64,000 nucleotides of DNA, from contig JACJXZ010000001.1 of assembly GCA_020636375.1 (NCBI GenBank), positions 744,001 to 808,000 on the forward strand, in the 5' to 3' direction. This stretch comes from Lewinellaceae bacterium. Its GTDB lineage: Bacteria; Bacteroidota; Bacteroidia; Chitinophagales; Saprospiraceae. A model generated the notes under the pieces. That model searched no databases and had not been told where the DNA came from. It saw nothing but the letters and a program-made list of their open reading frames with translations. A program made the translations under genes and the position numbers. Each line of letters begins with the position of its first letter. The stretch's first letter is position 1. This document shows positions 16,469 to 24,921 of the stretch, in pieces.

Positions 16469-17519
16469 CCCCATACTGCTCCTCATAATACTTCTGGTAC
16501 GCCCCCGAAGTCACCCGCTCCAGCCATTCCGTATTTTCGAGGTACCATTGAGCCGTGCGCCGCAGGCCCTCGTCGGCCTGGATGGCAGGTTCCCAGCCCA
16601 GTTCGCGTTTGATCCTGGACGCGTCGATGGCGTAGCGGCGGTCATGGCCGGGCCGGTCTTTGACGAAGGTGATGAGGTTGCGGGATGTTCCGGCGGGGCG
16701 GCCCAGCAGCTGGTCCATGATGTCGCAGAGCTGCTGCACCAGGTCGATGTTTTTCCATTCGTTGTTGCCGCCGATGTTGTAGGTCCGGCCCGCCTGGCCC
16801 TGGTGGTAGATCAGGTCGATGGCGGCGGCGTGGTCCTCCACCCAGAGCCAGTCGCGGGTGTACAGGCCGTCGCCGTAGACCGGCAGGGGTTTGTTGTGGC
16901 GGATATTGTTGATCACCAGCGGCAAGAGTTTTTCCGGGAACTGGTAGGGACCGTAGTTGTTGGAGCAGTTAGAGACGACGGCCGGCAGGCCGTAGGTATG
17001 GTAATAAGCGCGCACCAGGTGGTCGGAGCTGGCTTTGGAGGCCGAGTAGGGCGAGCGGGGGTCATAGGGCGTCTCCTCGGTGAAGTAACCCGTTTCGCCC
17101 AGGCTGCCATATACCTCATCGGTGGAGATGTGATAAAACCGCTTTCCAGCCGTTTCTTTCCAATGGTGGCGGGCGGCATTCAGCAGCACCACCGTCCCTA
17201 CGATATTGGTCTCGATGAAGCTCATCGGGTTGGCGATGGAGCGGTCGACATGGGATTCCGCCGCCAGGTGGACCACGCCGTCGAACCGGAACGCAGTGAA
17301 AAGCTGATCCACGTGCTTTTCATCTGTGACGTCACCTTTCACGAACGTGTAATTGAGGCTATCCTCGATGTCTTTCAGGTTTTCCAGGTTGCCGGCGTAG
17401 GTCAGCTTATCCAGGTTGACGATGTGGTATTTCGGATATTTTTTCACCAGCAGCCGGACGAGGTGAGAACCGATAAACCCGGCGCCGCCGGTGATAAGTA
17501 TTGTCTTTTGGAAGGCCAT
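16461..17519 (-). CDS. rfbB: dTDP-glucose 4,6-dehydratase
   Basis: The 352-residue protein is the normal length. It converts dTDP-glucose to dTDP-4-keto-6-deoxyglucose, an early step to dTDP-rhamnose and other deoxysugars of surface glycans. It has the NAD-binding TGGAGFIGSHLVR motif at the N-terminus, NLDKLTYAGNLENL, HLAAESHVDRS, the active-site stretch ISTDEVYGSL with Asp-Glu, and the YSASK catalytic Tyr-Lys pair. RDWLWVEDHAAAI and YNIGGNNEWKN near the C-terminus are also typical. The other rfb genes are not beside it. A 7-bp repeat (TTTGTTG, four copies at about 17560-17587) lies upstream. Confidence 0.95.
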   Translation of the reverse strand: MAFQKTILITGGAGFIGSHLVRLLVKKYPKYHIVNLDKLTYAGNLENLKDIEDSLNYTFVKGDVTDEKHVDQLFTAFRFDGVVHLAAESHVDRSIANPMSFIETNIVGTVVLLNAARHHWKETAGKRFYHISTDEVYGSLGETGYFTEETPYDPRSPYSASKASSDHLVRAYYHTYGLPAVVSNCSNNYGPYQFPEKLLPLVINNIRHNKPLPVYGDGLYTRDWLWVEDHAAAIDLIYHQGQAGRTYNIGGNNEWKNIDLVQQLCDIMDQLLGRPAGTSRNLITFVKDRPGHDRRYAIDASRIKRELGWEPAIQADEGLRRTAQWYLENTEWLERVTSGAYQKYYEEQYGGE

Positions 17520-18139
17520 ATGTTATCTTTCTTTTCGCCGGCAAAGCTACGCAAATCTAACTGTTGTTTGTTGTTTGTTGTTTGTTGGCTTTCCAAATAG
17601 CCTGGCAATCATTCCGGCCTGGATGCTCCCCTGGCTATGACAATAAGCATCTGGGAAGAAATCATAGTTGAAAAAATGAGGGCACTCCGGAAACCTTCGT
17701 TAAGGAATGATGGAACGAAGGAATGACGGAATGAATAAAAATAATTATGTGTTTGTCAATGAATATAAATTTAAAATACATCTTCACTTTATTCATTATT
17801 CATTCCTTCATTTTTACCCGGCCGAGGAACGAGGACGGGCCTCCAGTCATCCATTCCTTTGCCGGACTTTCCGGAGTGGCCTCAAATATTAATCCAAGCA
17901 AGGCAGCCGGTTCCATGTATTTCCATATATTTCCATGCATTTCCATGCATTTCCATGCATTTCCACGTATTTCCACATATTTCCACGTATTTCCAGGCAT
18001 TTCCACGTATTTCCACGTATTTCCACGTATTTCCACATATTTCCATGCATTTCTCCATTTGCACCCAGGCGTTCATAGTCCTATAACAATCCAGCTCCTC
18101 CCTCCCCCATCCCCGCCAAAATGTTTACATTTGCACAAA
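17520..18139. other. 620-bp intergenic region with tandem repeats, no gene
   Basis: The region contains the TTTGTTG repeat near 17560-17587, a GGAATGA-rich patch near 17704-17732, and the 10-bp tandem array at 17911-18050. An open frame crosses it in phase with the next gene but has no protein-like composition. Promoters for rfbB (leftward) and the outer-membrane gene (rightward) must lie here; TACATTTG at 18126-18133 resembles the Bacteroidota -7 box but is only 7 nt from the start codon. Confidence 0.6.
17911..18050. repeat. Tandem repeat, 14 copies of a 10-bp unit (TTCCAYRYAT)
   Basis: Fourteen back-to-back decamers vary only at bases 6-8, such as TTCCATGCAT, TTCCACGTAT and TTCCACATAT. 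Ten bases is close to one helical turn, so the array gives a phased sequence upstream of the outer-membrane protein gene. It is open in several frames on both strands, but I regard that as a by-product of its composition. Confidence 0.9.
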
Positions 18140-18913
18140 ATGGATAAAGCTATGCAGAACCTGCCGTTACTATTCGTAATGAGCTGCCTGCCGTTCCTCC
18201 TGTGGGGGCAGCGGCCCGGCGCGAACCCCCTCAACAAGGGCAACGCCGTGCTGGTCAAGCTCAGCTATGCGGCGCACATGCCGGGCGGCGACCTCGAAAC
18301 CCGCTTCGGCAACAATTTCAGCTTCGGCGCCGGGGCGGACCTGATCACCGCCAAAGGCAACTGGCTCTTCGGATTCGACTATGCCTACCTGTTTGGCGGG
18401 AACGTCAAGGAAGACGTACTGGCCTCGCTGCGCACCCCGGAAGGCGCCATTATCGGCAACAACCGGGGCTATGCGGACATCACTTTGCGGGAGCGCGGCT
18501 TCTACGCCGGCGCCCACATCGGCAAGCTCATCGGCATCGGCCTGCCCAACCCTCGGTCCGGCATCCGGGTGACGGTGGGGGCCGGCCTGCTGCAGCACAA
18601 AATCCGCATCCAGGACGACCCCGCCAGCCGCGTACCCCAGCTGGATGAAAATTACAAAAAAGGCTACGACCGCCTGTCCAACGGCCTGGCATTCACCGAG
18701 TTCATCGGCTATCAGGTCATGAGCATGGACAAGCGCGTCAATTTCTATGCCGGCTTCGAGTTCACCCAGGGCTTCACCCTGAGCCGCCGGGATTTTAACT
18801 TCGACACCCGCGCCAAAGACGAAACCGAACGCACCGACCTGCTCTTCGGCATCCGCGTTGGCTGGATCATCCCCATTTACTTCGGCCGGGAGGCGGGAGA
18901 GGTTTATTATTAG
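18140..18913 (+). CDS. Outer-membrane beta-barrel protein
   Basis: From the ATG at 18140 the protein has 257 residues, with a signal peptide (MQNLPLLFVMSCLPFLLWG). Barrel-like strands follow (VLVKLSYAAHMPGGDL, NWLFGFDYAYLFGG, GFYAGAHIGKLIG, IRVTVGAGLLQHKI, VNFYAGFEFTQGFTL, LFGIRVGWIIPIYFG). An in-frame extension to 17747 runs through the tandem repeats and is rejected. No specific family is recognised. waaA begins 75 nt downstream, so the two may be co-transcribed. Confidence 0.8.
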   Translation: MDKAMQNLPLLFVMSCLPFLLWGQRPGANPLNKGNAVLVKLSYAAHMPGGDLETRFGNNFSFGAGADLITAKGNWLFGFDYAYLFGGNVKEDVLASLRTPEGAIIGNNRGYADITLRERGFYAGAHIGKLIGIGLPNPRSGIRVTVGAGLLQHKIRIQDDPASRVPQLDENYKKGYDRLSNGLAFTEFIGYQVMSMDKRVNFYAGFEFTQGFTLSRRDFNFDTRAKDETERTDLLFGIRVGWIIPIYFGREAGEVYY

Positions 18914-18955
18914 CGTGTATGGGTGCATTTGTGCATTCGTGTATTCGTCTGCCAA

Positions 18956-18993
18956 ATGCACAATTGCACAAATGCACAAATGCACAAATGCAC
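18956..18993. repeat. 8-bp tandem repeat (TGCACAAA) at the waaA start
   Basis: Four copies of TGCACAAA-type units run into the start codon of waaA at 18988, which is itself part of the last unit. Just upstream, 18918-18945 carries a partly complementary stretch (GGTGCATTTGTGCATTC), so the leader can fold back on itself. Changes in copy number would move the upstream frame and leader folding. Confidence 0.65.
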
Positions 18994-20262
18994 ATCCTCT
19001 ACCCCTTCGCCATCCACCTCTACGGCCTGTTCCTCCGCCTGGCGGCATTATTCCATCCAAAGGCAGCCCGGTGGATAGCCGGCCGCCGGCACTGGCGCCG
19101 CCGGCACCGGGAGTTGCTGAAGGACAACACCCACGGCGGCGGCCCCCTCGTCTGGTTCCACTGTGCCTCCCTCGGCGAGTTTGAACAGGGGCGGCCGGTG
19201 ATCGAGCTGTTGAAAGCCGGCCATCCGGAGGTGCGCATCCTGCTGACCTTCTTTTCCCCGTCCGGTTATGAGGTCCGGAAAGGATACGGGGGGGCGGATT
19301 ACATCGCCTACCTCCCCCTGGACACTCCGGCCAATGCCCGGGACTTTGTGGCCCTCTGGCAGCCGGCCGCCGCCGTTTTCGTCAAGTACGAGTTCTGGGC
19401 CAGCCACCTTCGGGCCCTGCGCGAGGCCGGCGTCCCCATTGTGCTGGCCTCCGCCCTGTTTCGGCCGGAGCAGCTCTTCTTCCGCCGGCATGGCGGTTTC
19501 TTCCGGCAGCTTCCGGGCTGGTTCGCCCATATTTTTGTGCAGGACGAAGGCTCCGCCCGGCTGCTCCGGGAGGCGGGCTTCGACAACTACACCGTCGCCG
19601 GAGACAGCCGGGTCGACCGCGTGTTGCAGATTGCGGAGCAGGCGCCCTCGTTCCCTTTGGTGGAGCGCTTCGCCGGCAGGGCCCCCGTCCTGGTGATCGG
19701 CAGCTCCTGGCCGGAAGACGAGGCCCGCCTACTGCCCTTTTTGAACGAGCAGCTCCCGCCGGAGTGGAAAGCCATCATCGCCCCTCACCAGGTTGACGAA
19801 GGGCACATCCGGCAGATCACCGGGCGGCTGAAGTTGCCCTGGCAGCGGTACTCAGAGGCCCTGAAAAGGGAGGAGGCGCAAACGCGGGGCGAAGAGAAGG
19901 TGGAAGCCCGCGTCCTGGTGATCGACAATATCGGCCTGCTGTCCGCCCTGTACCAGTACGGCCGGATCGCCTATATCGGCGGCGCCTTCGGCTCCGGCCT
20001 GCACAACACCCTGGAGCCCATAGCCTTCGGGCTGCCGGTGATTTTCGGGCCCAAATACCAGAAATTCGAAGAAGCGCGCTACCTTGTGCAATCCGGCGGC
20101 GGATTCAGCATCAGCAGCCGGGAGGAACTCCAGGAAAAGTTTGCCGAACTGCGCCGCGAGGAAGCCTGGCGGACGGCGTCCCAAAAGGCGCGGGCGTATG
20201 TGCTGCAGAACAGCGGGGCAAGTGAAAAAGCCTCGGCGTTTATCCGGGATTTGTTGGAGTAA
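18988..20262 (+). CDS. waaA: 3-deoxy-D-manno-octulosonic acid (Kdo) transferase
   Basis: It transfers Kdo from CMP-Kdo to lipid A precursor at the inner membrane. From 18988 the protein has 424 residues, normal for the family. It shows an N-terminal anchor (LYPFAIHLYGLFLRLAALF), WFHCASLGEFEQGRPVI with the catalytic Glu, FVKYEFW, the C-terminal Rossmann half with VLVIGSSWPEDE, and the donor site AYIGGAFGSGLHNTLEP. An earlier ATG at 18919 would add 23 residues made of the TGCACAAA repeat, so I prefer 18988. The next gene, a heptose kinase, also serves LPS core synthesis. Confidence 0.92.
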   Translation: MHILYPFAIHLYGLFLRLAALFHPKAARWIAGRRHWRRRHRELLKDNTHGGGPLVWFHCASLGEFEQGRPVIELLKAGHPEVRILLTFFSPSGYEVRKGYGGADYIAYLPLDTPANARDFVALWQPAAAVFVKYEFWASHLRALREAGVPIVLASALFRPEQLFFRRHGGFFRQLPGWFAHIFVQDEGSARLLREAGFDNYTVAGDSRVDRVLQIAEQAPSFPLVERFAGRAPVLVIGSSWPEDEARLLPFLNEQLPPEWKAIIAPHQVDEGHIRQITGRLKLPWQRYSEALKREEAQTRGEEKVEARVLVIDNIGLLSALYQYGRIAYIGGAFGSGLHNTLEPIAFGLPVIFGPKYQKFEEARYLVQSGGGFSISSREELQEKFAELRREEAWRTASQKARAYVLQNSGASEKASAFIRDLLE

Positions 20263-20406
20263 GGTACTCATCCGGGCAACAGCCAACAACCTGAAACCGG
20301 CACACATTCATGCATTCATACCAGAAAGCGGAGGAACGCAAAAAATTTTGCCCCTTACTTTTTCTAACTTTACCCCTAACTATCGCTATCCAATACACCA
20401 GAAAAA

Positions 20407-21402
20407 ATGACACAAGCATTTGACGCCTTCCAGCACCAGAACATCCTGATCGTCGGAGACGTGATGATCGACCGTTACCTCACCGGAAAAGCCAACCGCA
20501 TATCGCCGGAAGCGCCGGTGCCGGTCGTCCACCTGCAGAGCAGGGAACACCGCCTGGGCGGGGCGGGCAACGTAGCCCTCAACCTGCAGGCGCTGGGCGC
20601 CACCCCTTACCTTTGTTCGGTAACCGGAGCGGACGAGGACGGCGACCAACTGGCGGCCCTCCTTTCCGGCCACCGCTTGTCCGGAAAAGGCCTGGCCCGC
20701 TCGAAGGAAAGGATAACGACCGTCAAGACCCGCATCATCGCCGCCAGCCAGCACCTGCTCCGCGTCGACAACGAAGACACCCACCCCCTTTCCAAACCGG
20801 AAGCCGGGCTGCTGCTCGACGGCATACGCGAAATCCTGGACAGCCGGGAGATTCACGCCATCCTCTTCCAGGATTACAACAAAGGCGTACTGTCTTACCC
20901 CGTGATCCAGGAAATCATGCTGGAGGCCATCAAGCGGGATATCCCTACCGCCGTCGACCCCAAATTCGACAACTTCTGGGCCTACAAGCACGCCACGCTC
21001 TTCAAGCCCAACCTCAAGGAGATACAGGCCCAGTTGCCTTTCCGGGCTGAAGCCGAGCTGGCGTCCCTGCGGAAAGCTGCCGGGTATATCCGCGAAAAGC
21101 TGGGCAACCCCTACACGCTGATCACCCTGTCCGAAAAGGGCATATTCTACGATGGAAACGGCGCCGGGGAAATCCTGCCTACCCACCCCCGTACCATCGC
21201 CGACGTCTGCGGTGCGGGAGACACCGTCTTCGCCATTGCCGGCCTGTGCCTGTCGATGGGCATGGACATCCGGGAGGCCGCCATGCTGGCCAACCTCGCC
21301 GGCGGGCAGGTCTGCGAAAAGGTCGGCGTCGTCCCGGTGGACAAAGCCCAGCTGGAAAGGGAATACCTGGCCGTGCGGCAGAGCGGCACGCTGGCGGTGT
21401 GA
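20407..21402 (+). CDS. PfkB-family sugar kinase, probable heptose-7-phosphate kinase (RfaE1-type)
   Basis: The 331-residue protein matches the kinase half of HldE/RfaE: ILIVGDVMIDRYLTGKANRISPEAPVPVV at the N-terminus (sugar site), RLGGAGNVALNLQALG, a central FQDYNKGVLS, PTAVDPKFDN, FKPNLKE, and the ATP/anion-hole motif CGAGDTVFA with catalytic Asp. It would phosphorylate D-glycero-D-manno-heptose 7-phosphate at C1. The nucleotidyltransferase half is absent and must be elsewhere, as is usual in Bacteroidota. A general ribokinase role is less likely given the EAPVPVV signature and the waaA neighbour. Confidence 0.85.
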   Translation: MTQAFDAFQHQNILIVGDVMIDRYLTGKANRISPEAPVPVVHLQSREHRLGGAGNVALNLQALGATPYLCSVTGADEDGDQLAALLSGHRLSGKGLARSKERITTVKTRIIAASQHLLRVDNEDTHPLSKPEAGLLLDGIREILDSREIHAILFQDYNKGVLSYPVIQEIMLEAIKRDIPTAVDPKFDNFWAYKHATLFKPNLKEIQAQLPFRAEAELASLRKAAGYIREKLGNPYTLITLSEKGIFYDGNGAGEILPTHPRTIADVCGAGDTVFAIAGLCLSMGMDIREAAMLANLAGGQVCEKVGVVPVDKAQLEREYLAVRQSGTLAV

Positions 21403-21765
21403 GGAGGAGCGTTCAACGGCCGGCACTGTCCGTTATCTGGCAGGCAACCTTGCCGTTGCTCCCTGCGGCCAACGCTTCGGGGCCGGAGACTTGGCAGGGG
21501 CCCCGGGTTGTGAAAAAAGGCCAGTAGGGAAGAAAATTTGCCGAATATTATTTCAGCGCTACCCGCCAGGAGTACCGGAGGCATTGCCGGCAAGGCGAAA
21601 TTGAAGAATTATTGGCCTGCCTGCCCAATTTCAAGTTCCAAAAAAAATCCAGAATTCTCAGAAAGGTATTATCTTGCGACCGGAAGGCACCTGTCCAGAA
21701 TCTTGCCGGACTGCTTACCCTTTTTATCCCCCTTATCAGAATGCAGATTTATAACCAAAACGATT
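21403..21765. other. 363-bp intergenic region, no gene seen
   Basis: A frame in phase with the ammonium channel opens at 21538, but its residues (MPNIISALPARSTGG ...) are not protein-like for the family and precede a good start at 21766. I see no repeat or hairpin of note. The promoter for the nitrogen cluster should lie here. Confidence 0.5.
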
Positions 21766-23004
21766 ATGAATGCAATAGATACGTTGTGGATTCTCCTGTG
21801 CGCCTTCCTGGTGTTTTTTATGCAGGCAGGATTTGGGATGGTGGAGGCGGGATTGGTCCGAACCAAGAATGCGGGCAACGTTTTGATGAAGAATGTCATC
21901 GACTTCAGTTTTGCGGCGATAGGATACTTCATTTTTGGGTATGCCATCATGTACGGCAGCGATGAACCTCTCGTGGGCACGGCAGGGTGGTTTATGTTTG
22001 GCGTGGAGTCGCCTCTGGAGGGCGTCCCGGTCGAAGCCTTCTGGTTGTTTCAGGCCGTATTCGCAGGAGCATCCGCCACTATCGTGGCCGGAGCAGTAGC
22101 CGAACGGATGAAGTTTTCTGCCTACCTGCTCTATTCGTTTATCATCTCGGCATTCATTTACCCCGTAGTCGGGCATTGGGTTTGGGGAGGAGGCTGGCTG
22201 GCGGATTTGAAATTTCACGATTTTGCCGGTTCTACCGTAGTGCACGGCTTGGGTGGAGTGAGCGCCCTTGTCGGGGCATGGCTGCTCAAGCCCCGGTTTG
22301 GGAGGTTTACCAACGACGGTCAGCCCCGCGCTATCCCCGGCCATAGCATGCCGCTCGTGGCCATCGGGGTATTTATTCTCTGGTTTGGATGGTACGGCTT
22401 CAATGCAGGATCGACGCTTGGGTTCAGCGACCCGGAACTCGTGGCCCGCATTGCCCTGAATACTACGCTCGCCCCGGCGGTAGCCGCATTTTCGGCCATG
22501 TCCGTCTCGTGGATGCGGTACGGCAAGCCGGATCTCTCCCTGGCCTTAAACGGGGTATTGGGCGGCCTGGTAGGCATTACCGCCCCCTGTGCCGTTGTCA
22601 ACAGCGGCTCGGCCATTTTTATCGGGCTGGCATCGGGCATTCTCGTCGTTTTCGGAATCGACTGGCTGAACCGGTTAAAAGTAGACGATGTCGTCGGCGC
22701 TTTCCCTGTCCATGGCATCTGCGGCATTTTTGGCACCCTGGCCGTCGGCGTTTTCGGCTCTACCGCGCTTGGCGCCCCTCTCCAGGGCTTGTTGTATGGG
22801 GGCGGGTTCGGGGCCCTCGGCATTCAGGCCCTGGGGGTGATGGCCTGCCTCGGCTTCACTGCCATCAGTATGTTCGTCGTTTTTAAAGCCATCGATGCCA
22901 TATTCGGGCTCCGCGTTTCTCATGAAACCGAGCTGAAGGGGCTGGATATTGAAGAACACGGAATGGAGTCGTACAGCGGATTCCAGATTTTCACGACTGA
23001 ATAA
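21766..23004 (+). CDS. amtB: Ammonium transporter (Amt/MEP/Rh family)
   Basis: The 412-residue channel for ammonia/ammonium has eleven predicted spans. The start at 21766 gives MNAIDTLWILLCAFLVFFMQAGFG, then MVEAGLVRTKNAGNVLMKN, the family signature. FAGSTVVHGLGG carries the first pore His, and DDVVGAFPVHGICGIFGTL carries the second. WFGWYGFNAGS is also conserved. It heads a cluster with P-II (13-nt gap) and glutamine synthetase (12-nt gap), the classic link of uptake, sensing and assimilation; P-II normally plugs this channel when nitrogen is plentiful. Confidence 0.95.
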   Translation: MNAIDTLWILLCAFLVFFMQAGFGMVEAGLVRTKNAGNVLMKNVIDFSFAAIGYFIFGYAIMYGSDEPLVGTAGWFMFGVESPLEGVPVEAFWLFQAVFAGASATIVAGAVAERMKFSAYLLYSFIISAFIYPVVGHWVWGGGWLADLKFHDFAGSTVVHGLGGVSALVGAWLLKPRFGRFTNDGQPRAIPGHSMPLVAIGVFILWFGWYGFNAGSTLGFSDPELVARIALNTTLAPAVAAFSAMSVSWMRYGKPDLSLALNGVLGGLVGITAPCAVVNSGSAIFIGLASGILVVFGIDWLNRLKVDDVVGAFPVHGICGIFGTLAVGVFGSTALGAPLQGLLYGGGFGALGIQALGVMACLGFTAISMFVVFKAIDAIFGLRVSHETELKGLDIEEHGMESYSGFQIFTTE

Positions 23005-23017
23005 CCTGCCGTTTATC

Positions 23018-23350
23018 ATGAAAATGATCATTGCCTATATCCGCCAGGAGCAATTGCCGGCCGTCAAAGAATCGCTCTCCGGCGCGGAAATGTTTCACTT
23101 CACTGTAATGCCGGTATTGGGCACCGCGCCCAGGGCGGAACAGCGCACCTTTCGGGGGGTCGAACAAAAGGTGACCCTCTTCAAGCGAATGCGCCTGGAA
23201 CTGGTGGTGAAAGATTCCGATGTGGAAAATGCGATCGAAGCCATCTCCAGAGGCGCTATGAACAGTGGCGGCGGGGGAAGGATTTTTATCAACGACGTTA
23301 TTGATGCAGTAAAAATCTGGACCGGCGAGCGGGGTGACCGGGCTATTTAA
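23018..23350 (+). CDS. glnB: P-II nitrogen regulatory protein without the uridylylation Tyr
   Basis: The start at 23018 gives MKMIIAYIRQEQLPAVKESL, 110 residues, the standard P-II length. The T-loop reads AEQRTFRGVEQKVTLFKR. Tyr51 of enteric P-II, which lies in RGAEY, is replaced by Gln here, so UMP modification is not possible at that site; ligand binding (ATP/ADP, 2-oxoglutarate) would be the only control. The C-terminal GGGRIFINDVIDAVKIWTGE is conserved. It lies between amtB and glnA and presumably controls the channel. The family match is clear although the loop is divergent. Confidence 0.9.
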   Translation: MKMIIAYIRQEQLPAVKESLSGAEMFHFTVMPVLGTAPRAEQRTFRGVEQKVTLFKRMRLELVVKDSDVENAIEAISRGAMNSGGGGRIFINDVIDAVKIWTGERGDRAI

Positions 23351-23362
23351 AGCGATTCAATC

Positions 23363-24796
23363 ATGGGAAAAAACAGCATGCCAACTATCCGGTCGGTCCT
23401 CCAGCGGATCAAAGATGAAGAGATTCAGTTCCTCGACCTGAAATTCGTCGATCTTTTTGGGACCCTGCAACACCTCGTTATCGCAGCTGACCACATCGAC
23501 GAGGGCGACCTGATCAGGGGCTTCTCTTTTGACGGCTCTTCCGTCAAAGGTTTTCAATCGATCAACGACAGCGACCTCATCCTCCGCCCCGACCCGTCTT
23601 CCGTCTTTACGGACCCCTTTTTCGAAGAACCGGCCTTGTCGTTTTTTTGCGACATCATCAACCCCCGAGACAATACGCCCTACGCTTCCGACCCCAGGGG
23701 AATAGCCAAAAAGGCGGAGCAGCTGCTTCGTGCGCAAGGCATTGCAGAAACCGCCTACTTTGGCCCGGAGATCGAATTCTTCATTTTCGACGAAGTCCGC
23801 TTCGACCAGTCCACCCAATTCGGATACTTCTACCTCAACAGCGCAGCGGCTTTCTGGAGCACCGGCCGGGAGGGCAAAAACCTCGGCAATATCGCTTCCC
23901 GCAAAAGGGCCTATATGACCGCGCCGCCCGTCGACCAATACAACAACCTGCGATCGAAAATTTCGCAGGTGCTCAAACTGGTGGGCCTGCAGCCGGAACT
24001 GCACCACCATGAAGTAGCCGCCGCAGGCCAGTCCGAAATCGGGTTTAAGTTCGGCCCGCTGACCGTGCAGGCCGACCGGGCCGTGAAATACAAATATGTG
24101 GTTCGCAATGTCGTCGACCGCTACGACAAAACCGTGACCTTCATGCCCAAACCCCTTCACCAGGAAAATGGCTCCGGCATGCACGTCAACATGAGCCTGA
24201 TGAAGGACGGAAAAAACCTGTTTTTCGAACAAAACCGCTATGCCGACCTGAGTGAACTGGCCGAACACTTTATCGCCGGCATCCTGGCCCATGCCCCGGC
24301 TCTGTGCGCGATCTGCAACCCTACGACCAATTCCTACCGCCGCCTGGTCCCGGGCTATGAGGCACCCATGAACCTGGTCTACTCCCAAAGCAACCGCAGT
24401 GCCTGTATCCGGATTCCGGCTTCGGCCACCAGCCCCAAGGCCAAACGCATCGAATACCGCACGCCGGACCCCTCCAGCAACCCCTACCTGGCTTTTGCGT
24501 CCATCCTGCTGGCCGGCATCGACGGCATTCGCCGGAAAATGGCCCCGCCCCCGCCGGTGGATGAAGACATCTATGAATATGTCGCCTCCGGAAGAGGCGC
24601 CGGCCTGAAAAGTACCCCGGCTTCATTGGAAGACGCCCTGGCCGCCCTGGAACAGGATCACGATTTCCTCGTCCAGGACAAGGTCTTCTCAACCGACCTG
24701 CTGGAAAAATGGGTAAAAATCAAGCGAAAGGAAGAACTGGAATACATCAACCTCCGCCCGCACCCCAGCGAGTTTGTTCTTTATTTCAATGTGTGA
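23363..24796 (+). CDS. glnA: Glutamine synthetase, type I
   Basis: It makes glutamine from glutamate, ammonia and ATP. The 477 residues match GSI length. It shows DLKFVDLFGTLQHLVI, GFSFDGSSVKGFQSINDSDL (Asp latch region), AYFGPEIEFFIFDEV (metal site), GSGMHVNMSL (metal/ATP), NPTTNSYRRLVPGYEAP (ammonia and glutamate loop) and RIEYRTPDPSSNPYLAF. The C-terminus NLRPHPSEFVLYFNV is GSI-like. The region around the GSI-beta adenylylation Tyr reads VDEDIYEYVA, so modification is uncertain. It is the third gene of the amtB-glnB-glnA cluster. Confidence 0.95.
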   Translation: MGKNSMPTIRSVLQRIKDEEIQFLDLKFVDLFGTLQHLVIAADHIDEGDLIRGFSFDGSSVKGFQSINDSDLILRPDPSSVFTDPFFEEPALSFFCDIINPRDNTPYASDPRGIAKKAEQLLRAQGIAETAYFGPEIEFFIFDEVRFDQSTQFGYFYLNSAAAFWSTGREGKNLGNIASRKRAYMTAPPVDQYNNLRSKISQVLKLVGLQPELHHHEVAAAGQSEIGFKFGPLTVQADRAVKYKYVVRNVVDRYDKTVTFMPKPLHQENGSGMHVNMSLMKDGKNLFFEQNRYADLSELAEHFIAGILAHAPALCAICNPTTNSYRRLVPGYEAPMNLVYSQSNRSACIRIPASATSPKAKRIEYRTPDPSSNPYLAFASILLAGIDGIRRKMAPPPPVDEDIYEYVASGRGAGLKSTPASLEDALAALEQDHDFLVQDKVFSTDLLEKWVKIKRKEELEYINLRPHPSEFVLYFNV

Positions 24797-24851
24797 TCCG
24801 TTAAAAACGAGATCAACTGATAAATAATACAGGAGTAAACGCAGTGTATAC

Positions 24852-24872
24852 TAAGTAGTGATTAAAAAATAA
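24852..24872. repeat. Single end of a dispersed repeat, also at 47067-47087
   Basis: AGTAGTGATTAAAAAATAA occurs here in the glnA-flotillin gap and again as the left end of the inverted-repeat element at 47067-47207. No matching right end is seen here, so it may be a remnant. Confidence 0.5.
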
Positions 24873-24921
24873 ATTTGTGAACATACTTTTTTACAGCCTG
24901 TACTAAAGAAACTGAATCGAT

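Noticed and set aside
16227..17600. Long plus-strand frame (457 residues) opposite rfbB
   Set aside because: The minus strand carries complete rfbB motifs; the plus frame is a shadow of GC-rich coding sequence.
17911..18050. CRISPR array
   Set aside because: Units are 10 bp, contiguous and without spacers.
17747..18139. Upstream extension of the outer-membrane protein through the 10-bp repeats
   Set aside because: The extra 131 residues are translated repeat DNA with no signal peptide; a proper start with signal peptide is at 18140.
20386..21426. Minus-strand frame opposite the heptose kinase
   Set aside because: It mirrors an obvious PfkB kinase and has no motif of its own.
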